A DNA stretch of 64,000 bases from Vibrio splendidus (lineage in GTDB: Bacteria > Pseudomonadota > Gammaproteobacteria > Enterobacterales > Vibrionaceae), in the NCBI RefSeq assembly GCF_003345295.1, contig NZ_CP031056.1, positions 248,001-312,000 on the forward strand, given 5' to 3'. Under the pieces are notes generated by a model that had not been told where the DNA came from, searched no databases, and worked only from the letters and a program-made list of their open reading frames with translations. The position numbers and the translations under genes are program-made. This document shows, piece after piece, positions 59,052-64,000 of the stretch (within the stretch, counting starts at the first letter, position 1; each line of letters starts with the position of its first letter).

Positions 59052-60020
59052 TTACTTCTTAATAGGGTTTGAAAGAGTATCGGTGATGGCTTTTGGAATA
59101 ATTGCACCGTGGTGCTGAATCACTAGTCTTGCGAGTGCATTACCTTGTTGGCAGGCTTCTGAAACAGAACCTCCAGCGAGATAGCAAGATAAGAAACCGC
59201 CGTTAAAAGAGTCGCCAGCAGAGGTGCTATCAACCACAGTCTCGACAGGTGTCGTTGTGATTTTTACTGGCTCATTTTCGGGGTTTTCGCTGATCAAGCA
59301 GCCTTCAGAACCAAGCTTCACAACAACGGTTTTGACGCCGAGTGAATGCAGCCTTCTTATGGTGTCTTGCGGCGTTGTATCGCCCCACAATAGTTGTTCG
59401 TCATCAAAGGTAACCAAGGCGATATCTGTCGCTTGATAGGCAAGCTGATAAGCTTCTTTGGTTGCGTCTTGTGAGTCCCACAACTTTGGTCGGTAGTTAC
59501 TATCAAAGGCGATGGCCACACCACGTTCACGTAGACCTTGGATGATAGTGAGTAACTTTAGCTGATCGCCATGAGGCAAGATGGCCAGAGATATCCCGCT
59601 CAAAAACACCATATCAACATCGCAAAGTTGGGCGGTTATCTTATCGAAATCTGGGTGCTGCACCATGTAACGAGCAGCAGAGTCATTACGCCAATACAAG
59701 AATGTGCGTTCGCCAACGTCGTCTAATTGAATCAGATACAGGCCTGGCGAGCGCTGTTCGTCGATAAGCACTAAATCGGTTGATAGCTCTTCATCTTGCC
59801 AACGCTTAAGCATCTCTTGGCTAATGGAATCTGCTCCAAGAGCCGTGACGTAACTGGTAAGAATCCTAGGAGTATTTGTCGAAGTGGAATGGTTGGTGGC
59901 ACTTCGGTTCAAATACACAGCGGCGTTGAGCGTATCTCCACCATAGGTTTGTTGCATGGTACCGAATGGAGCGCCGTTCAGTTCAATCATGCACTCGCCG
60001 ATAATCGCAATGTGGCTCAT
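59052..60020 (-). CDS. kdgK: 2-keto-3-deoxygluconate kinase (PfkB family)
   Basis: 322 residues. N-terminal IGECMIELNGAPFGTMQQTYGGDTLNAAVYL resembles KdgK of E. coli (MSKKIAVIGECMIELSEK...GGDTLNTSVY pattern, by recall), and the PfkB signature DSTSAGDSFNGGFLSCYL holds the catalytic Asp. It phosphorylates KDG at C6 to KDPG, the substrate of the next enzyme. ATG at 60020 follows AAGGGC. Ordered PTS-kdgK-eda on the minus strand. Confidence 0.94.
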   Translation of the reverse strand: MSHIAIIGECMIELNGAPFGTMQQTYGGDTLNAAVYLNRSATNHSTSTNTPRILTSYVTALGADSISQEMLKRWQDEELSTDLVLIDEQRSPGLYLIQLDDVGERTFLYWRNDSAARYMVQHPDFDKITAQLCDVDMVFLSGISLAILPHGDQLKLLTIIQGLRERGVAIAFDSNYRPKLWDSQDATKEAYQLAYQATDIALVTFDDEQLLWGDTTPQDTIRRLHSLGVKTVVVKLGSEGCLISENPENEPVKITTTPVETVVDSTSAGDSFNGGFLSCYLAGGSVSEACQQGNALARLVIQHHGAIIPKAITDTLSNPIKK

Positions 60021-60067
60021 AAGTGTGCCCTTACAGAAGAATGGGTATTGCTAGCTATAAATGATGG

Positions 60068-60096
60068 AACGTGGCTACAAGGAAGGTAGCCACGTT
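60068..60096 (-). other. Perfect 11-bp stem-loop between PTS and kdgK genes
   Basis: AACGTGGCTAC (60068-60078) and GTAGCCACGTT (60086-60096), 7-nt loop, in the gap between the PTS gene and kdgK. No U-run on the minus strand, so it may tune expression within the operon. A smaller hairpin TCCCAA/TTGGGA (60105-60120) is next to it. Confidence 0.65.
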
Positions 60097-60127
60097 GATT
60101 CTGTTCCCAATAGGTTGGGAGGAAGTG

Positions 60128-61561
60128 TTATTTGTTGTCTAGTTTCACGAACAACAGTGTTAGAACATAAGACAGTGCGAACACACCAACCACGCCCATT
60201 AGTGCTTGAATGAAGTTTTGCGTACCGCCTGCAAGGTAAGCCGGTAAGCTGAATACAGAAGAAAGAATGTAGCTGGTTAAATGGGTATCGATTGTTACCG
60301 AGATAGCACCGAACACACCTGCAGCCAAACTCGCGGTCATCATCGCTTTGGTGTATTTCGTAAGTACACCAAATAGAGCCGGCTCCGTGATGCCTAAGAT
60401 AGCGGTAACACTTGAGCCCATCGTGATTGAAGATTGCTCTTTAGAAACTGTTTTACGTTGCTTGTGCCAGATAGCCATTGTCGCGCCAGCAATTGCCATG
60501 TTACCTAAACACATGATCGGCATTAGTAAATCCTTACCATACAGAGCAAAGTTGTTCAGGCTAATCGGCGTCATGCTGTGGTGAATACCAAATACGATGG
60601 TAATCGGGCGAGTTAGACCAAACACAAAGCCCGTTAATGTCGGAGAGATCTCCAGTAGCGAGCTCATCACCCAACCTGCGCCATTACTTAGCCAAATTCC
60701 TGCAGGGCCAACAAATGATAGCGTGATGGTCGAAGTTACCGTAAAGGCAAGCAGTGGTGTAAATACAGGCTTCGCAGAAGAAGGAACTAGACGGTCAACT
60801 AACGGAGTCACTTTAGACAATAACCAGATTGCTAGAATCGCAGGAACAATTGCGCCGCCGTAGTTGAGCAGTTCAATCGGAACCACGCCAAGAACCGTCA
60901 GCTCCGGAGCAGCGCCAGCATCTTTTAGCATCACCGCTTTATCTACTAGCTTGGGTGCTAACATTGCGGAGGAAACAGCAAGCGCAATGTATTCGTTTAC
61001 TTTGAATACTTTAGCTGCAGAGAAAGAAACCAGCATAGGTAAGAAGAAGAACACAGCAACAGAGATTGAGCGGAAGAAATAAACTGTGTCTGAGGTTTCA
61101 GAGATAACATTGGTCGCAATAAGACCAGACAACAGGCCCATCAACATACCAGCGCCAGCAATTGCAGGCACGACAGGTCCAAAGATGCCTGCGACAATGC
61201 GCATCACGCCCTGGAACAGCTTGCCTTTCTCTAGCTCATCAGCCGGATTAGCGTCAGCTTGTTGAGTGTTTGATAGCGCGTTGAACCACTTCTCGACCTC
61301 AACACCGATGATGACTTGGGTTTGGCCTTGTTGAAGTACCACACCTTTCACATCAGCGATCTGCTTGATAGCCTCTTCGTCTACCAGAGACTCGTCTGCC
61401 AATTTGAATCTTAGTCTTGTCATACAGTGCGTGAGACTCACAATATTATCTTCACCACCAAGTGCAGTGACTAATAACTGTATATTTTCTTTGAAATTTT
61501 TCTTTTTAGACGATGACTTAGAGTTATTCATAACAGCATCATTATTTTCAACAATTTGCAT
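60128..61561 (-). CDS. PTS transporter subunit EIIBC, glucose/sucrose-family type
   Basis: 477 residues: EIIB domain with the phosphorylated Cys46 in LTHCMTRLRF and a C-terminal EIIC domain of about ten helices containing the hallmark GITEPALFGVLTKY and RPITIVFGIHHSMTPI. EIIA is absent, so phosphate must come from another protein such as Crr. This family carries sucrose, trehalose, beta-glucosides or N-acetylmuramate. ATG at 61561 with AGGTG upstream. It is first in the operon PTS-kdgK-eda, so the imported compound should lead to KDG. An anonymous sugar acid or a disaccharide containing one is likely. ManD is divergent from it. Confidence 0.92.
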   Translation of the reverse strand: MQIVENNDAVMNNSKSSSKKKNFKENIQLLVTALGGEDNIVSLTHCMTRLRFKLADESLVDEEAIKQIADVKGVVLQQGQTQVIIGVEVEKWFNALSNTQQADANPADELEKGKLFQGVMRIVAGIFGPVVPAIAGAGMLMGLLSGLIATNVISETSDTVYFFRSISVAVFFFLPMLVSFSAAKVFKVNEYIALAVSSAMLAPKLVDKAVMLKDAGAAPELTVLGVVPIELLNYGGAIVPAILAIWLLSKVTPLVDRLVPSSAKPVFTPLLAFTVTSTITLSFVGPAGIWLSNGAGWVMSSLLEISPTLTGFVFGLTRPITIVFGIHHSMTPISLNNFALYGKDLLMPIMCLGNMAIAGATMAIWHKQRKTVSKEQSSITMGSSVTAILGITEPALFGVLTKYTKAMMTASLAAGVFGAISVTIDTHLTSYILSSVFSLPAYLAGGTQNFIQALMGVVGVFALSYVLTLLFVKLDNK

Positions 61562-61690
61562 ACTACACCTGTTACTGGGATATATTTAACTCCAGTAATC
61601 ATATCGATAACTTATTTAAAGCCAATGGGATAAAAAGAGACTTCAATCACACTTAAAATTCGAATAAATTATTTTCGACCGTTTTGGACC

Positions 61691-61738
61691 AATTGGTATG
61701 TTTTGTTTATCAAAAAAAAACACTAAACGTACCAATTA
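61691..61738. promoter_or_regulatory. Wide inverted repeat in the PTS-dehydratase divergent promoter, candidate GntR operators
   Basis: AATTGGTATG (61691-61700) and CGTACCAATT (61729-61738) are complementary at 9 of 10 positions, 28 bp apart; the first overlaps the perfect palindrome ACCAATTGGT (61688-61697). Both are the TTGGTAC-type half-site used by HutC/GntR-class regulators. Located midway between the two divergent promoters in the 261-bp gap 61562-61822. A TTGAAA with TAGATA to its right (61760-61790) may be the dehydratase promoter. Confidence 0.6.
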
Positions 61739-61822
61739 TTTTTTCATGAAATTTAACGCTTGAAATGTGCTTTTTAACACGGTTAGATAATAAGAGTTGA
61801 AGTTAGTTTAGGTTATTTAATT

Positions 61823-63022
61823 GTGAAAGAAACTATTATATCCGATATCCATTGTATTATTACCAAGCCAGATAGGCATAACCTCATCACGGTTGTTGTT
61901 GAAACCAATGAAGGTGTGACAGGCTTCGGTTGCGCGACCTTCCAACAAAGACCCTTAGCCGTAAAAACCATGGTCGATGAGTATCTAAAACCTCTTCTAG
62001 TTGGTAAAAATGCCAATAATATTGAAGACTTATGGCAAATGATGATGGTCAATGCTTATTGGCGAAATGGCCCTGTGATCAATAATGCAATTTCCGGTGT
62101 TGATATGGCACTGTGGGATATTAAAGCCAAACTAGCGGGTATGCCGTTACATCAATTATTTGGTGGTAAGTCTCGTGATGCTATTCCTGTATACACACAC
62201 GCAACTAGCGACACAATGGAAGGTATTTATGAGTTGGTGGAATCTTTCCTAGACAAAGGTTACAAGCATATTCGCTGTCAGCTTGGTTTCTATGGTGGTG
62301 TTCCAACCGATTTACATACCACTCAAAATCCGACTGAAGGCTCGTACTACGACCAAGATCAGTACATGGACAATACACTGACAATGTTTAAGTCGCTGAG
62401 AGAAAAATACGGTAACCAATTCCATATTCTTCACGATGTTCATGAGCGCCTTTTCCCAAATCAAGCGATACAATTTGCCAAAGAAGTCGAGCAATATAAG
62501 CCTTACTTCATTGAAGATATTCTTCCGCCAAACCAAACTGAATGGTTGGATAACATTCGTAGCCAAAGCTCGGTTTCATTGGGTTTAGGGGAGTTGTTTA
62601 ACAACCCTGAAGAGTGGAAGTCTTTGATTGCCAACCGCCGTATTGATTTTATTCGTTGCCATGTATCACAAATAGGTGGCATTACACCTGCGCTTAAACT
62701 CGGACATTTATGTCAGAACTTTGGTGTTCGTATTGCATGGCACTGTCCGCCAGACATGACGCCAATTGGCGCTGCGGTAAATACGCATTTGAATGTGCAC
62801 CTACACAATGCAGCAATTCAAGAGCATGTTGAATACAACGCAAACACACGCAAAGTATTCCCGAATGCCGCAGAGCCTATCAACGGTTATTTGTATGCAT
62901 CGGAAGTCGCCGGGATCGGCGTAGAGATGGATCGAGAGGTTGCAGCCGAGTTTCCTGTGATGTACCGCCCTCATGAGTGGACTCAAAGTCGACTACCAGA
63001 TGGCTCAATTCATACGCCATAG
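61823..63022 (+). CDS. ManD/RspA-type sugar-acid dehydratase (enolase superfamily)
   Basis: 399 residues, GTG start at 61823. The family is that of D-mannonate and related dehydratases, in which low-activity members can act on other aldonic acids. Metal ligands visible: the Asp in ILHDVHERL, Glu in FIEDILPP, Glu in GLGELFNN; the catalytic His in IAWHCPPDMTPIGAA. N-terminal capping domain (DIHCIITKPDRHNLITVV) and the RCQLGFYGGVPTD loop are typical. The predicted product is 2-keto-3-deoxygluconate, matching the neighbouring kdgK and eda. The gene is divergent from PTS-kdgK-eda and shares their control region. True substrate uncertain: mannonate, gluconate or altronate. Confidence 0.92.
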   Translation: MKETIISDIHCIITKPDRHNLITVVVETNEGVTGFGCATFQQRPLAVKTMVDEYLKPLLVGKNANNIEDLWQMMMVNAYWRNGPVINNAISGVDMALWDIKAKLAGMPLHQLFGGKSRDAIPVYTHATSDTMEGIYELVESFLDKGYKHIRCQLGFYGGVPTDLHTTQNPTEGSYYDQDQYMDNTLTMFKSLREKYGNQFHILHDVHERLFPNQAIQFAKEVEQYKPYFIEDILPPNQTEWLDNIRSQSSVSLGLGELFNNPEEWKSLIANRRIDFIRCHVSQIGGITPALKLGHLCQNFGVRIAWHCPPDMTPIGAAVNTHLNVHLHNAAIQEHVEYNANTRKVFPNAAEPINGYLYASEVAGIGVEMDREVAAEFPVMYRPHEWTQSRLPDGSIHTP

Positions 63023-63043
63023 TCTGTTGTTTCAATCAAAATT

Positions 63044-63066
63044 TAGCCGCACTAGCGGCTATTTTT
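63044..63066 (+). terminator. Rho-independent terminator of the dehydratase gene
   Basis: 7-bp stem TAGCCGC/GCGGCTA with a 4-nt loop and TTTTT. It overlaps the end of the convergent gntR gene. Confidence 0.85.
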
Positions 63067-63765
63067 ATCTCTGAAATTCATGCTCTCGTTGTTAAAAGGC
63101 GTGTGATAAGTGCATTGATAGTTGATGTCGATAATGTCGCTGACGATGAACAATTCGCCAGAGGTAAGGAAGCCACGGTTGGTGATGTTCATTGCCGCGA
63201 CATTCTTCTTACAGCCCAGTAAATCGGCATCATCTTTGGATACGTTGATGGCTTGATAAGTCGTTAGGTAACTGTCGATCTCTAAGCCTTGAGCGAGTGC
63301 GTGTTTTTGAAGCGAACTCTCGATGATGTCTGTGTTCATTTCATGAAAGATACTGACAGGTATTTTTGTTTCTTCAATTTGAACGACTTTATTATTAATT
63401 AACCTAAGACGTTTGATCTTCCAAATATATTCATCATCACGTAAAGAAAATATTTGCTGTTCGTGATTGTTTGGTAACGTCTTATTCAATTGAATCTTGT
63501 TATAAGATATTTCTTCAAAGCTGTTTTCAGTAATCGAGTTATAAACTAGAGGGGTTCCAACCAAAGATGTATTAACAAAGTACCCTGAGCCCACCTTAGA
63601 TGTCACCATGCCAATCGCTTCTAGTTTGGCTAGCGCTTTTCGAATAGTAAATCGAGATAAGCCATATATTTCAGAGAGTTCCCTTTCTGCAGGAAGCTTA
63701 TGATTGATACTGTTTTGGCAGATCTTGCTAACAATATCTTGGACAACTAATTCATATTTTTTCAT
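63052..63765 (-). CDS. GntR-family regulator, HutC subfamily
   Basis: 237 residues: winged helix-turn-helix (KLPAERELSEIYGLSRFTIRKALAKLEAIGMVTSKVGSGYFV) and a UTRA effector-binding domain from about residue 90 to 225 (IWKIKRLRLINNKVVQIEETKIPV, LTTYQAINVSKDDADLLGC). ATG at 63765 lacks a strong ribosome site. Convergent with the dehydratase gene; its probable operators lie in the PTS-dehydratase promoter region. The effector is likely a phosphorylated sugar or acid of this pathway. Confidence 0.9.
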   Translation of the reverse strand: MKKYELVVQDIVSKICQNSINHKLPAERELSEIYGLSRFTIRKALAKLEAIGMVTSKVGSGYFVNTSLVGTPLVYNSITENSFEEISYNKIQLNKTLPNNHEQQIFSLRDDEYIWKIKRLRLINNKVVQIEETKIPVSIFHEMNTDIIESSLQKHALAQGLEIDSYLTTYQAINVSKDDADLLGCKKNVAAMNITNRGFLTSGELFIVSDIIDINYQCTYHTPFNNESMNFRDKNSR

Positions 63766-64000
63766 TCTAAAAACTTAAAAAAGCACTCATGGTGATTAAA
63801 TTATAGTTAACTAAATCAGATACTCAGCGCATTCCGAACTAGCCGTTAATTCTAACATAGAAGGCCGATTAGATGATGGGATATAGGGTGTTTTGGAGGG
63901 CGAATTTGAGTATTACTTCTGGGTGTGTGACTTCATTCTCTTTCTTGATTAGATAAGCGTTAAGGCGAGGTCACCGACAAGCAGATAATAAAAAAGCACG
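63766..64000. other. AT-rich region upstream of gntR at the window end, nothing recognised
   Basis: 235 bp holding the gntR promoter. No gene, repeat or hairpin could be supported before the window ends. Confidence 0.4.

Overview
The window looks like a chromosomal segment, probably from the second chromosome, of a marine Vibrio of the Splendidus clade. The main reasons are a 218-residue Qnr pentapeptide-repeat protein close to QnrS, whose known chromosomal relatives are in V. splendidus, a secreted ADP-ribosyltransferase of the same length and catalytic layout as the V. splendidus Vis toxin, the Vibrio gene order betI-betB-betA-choXWV, and vibriolysin-type M4 and M28 secreted peptidases. No rRNA, tRNA, CRISPR array, insertion sequence or prophage was seen. 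The content is accessory and catabolic.

Layout. 1-6.3 kb: the end of a DctD-type sigma-54 response regulator, then a sigma-54 promoter with two near-identical palindromic upstream sites, a TAXI-type TRAP transporter (binding protein and fused permease) and L-2-hydroxyglutarate oxidase. 6.3-10.5 kb (minus): a putative secreted toxin operon with an 865-residue Cys-containing protein of unknown fold, an intact Vis-like ADP-ribosyltransferase and a second ADP-ribosyltransferase broken by a single in-frame stop. 10.7-16 kb (minus): a chemoreceptor remnant and two secreted metallopeptidases. 16.4-19 kb: a small lipoprotein and an RstBA-like two-component pair. 19.3-22.9 kb: an orphan lipoprotein, a LruC-domain protein and a Gly-rich lipoprotein. 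23.3-30.5 kb: choline uptake and glycine betaine synthesis.

30.9-39.6 kb: a MarR regulator, then an aldehyde dehydrogenase, a four-helix membrane protein, an iron alcohol dehydrogenase, a Sel1 protein, a Ser-type sulfatase, its radical-SAM maturase and a TetR regulator. Three promoters here carry related operators (AGACCG-AC-CGGTCT type), so this is probably one TetR regulon, plausibly sulfate ester to alcohol to aldehyde to acid. 39.9-41.6 kb: qnr and small conserved proteins. 41.7-45.9 kb: the melibiose locus melB-melA with divergent melR. 46-49.3 kb: a large secreted EF-hand protein of unknown function, a DUF5993 peptide and a DsbB-like protein. 49.3-58.3 kb: two divergent arms (diaminopropionate ammonia-lyase, RidA, YheO/DauR-type regulator; and M24 hydrolase, Asp/Glu racemase family protein, three tandem EamA exporters, M20 amidohydrolase) that look like an undescribed route for an acylated, cyclic or D-configured diamino acid. 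58.4-63.8 kb: Eda, KdgK, a PTS EIIBC, a ManD/RspA-type sugar-acid dehydratase and a GntR regulator, which form a 2-keto-3-deoxygluconate pathway.

A second-scale feature is a set of perfect 7-8 bp tandem repeats that sit exactly on the stop codons of three unrelated genes (33.6, 45.9 and 58.4 kb), plus degenerate 14-16 bp repeats in two intergenic gaps. All functional statements come from reading motifs and family resemblance by eye. No database search was possible.
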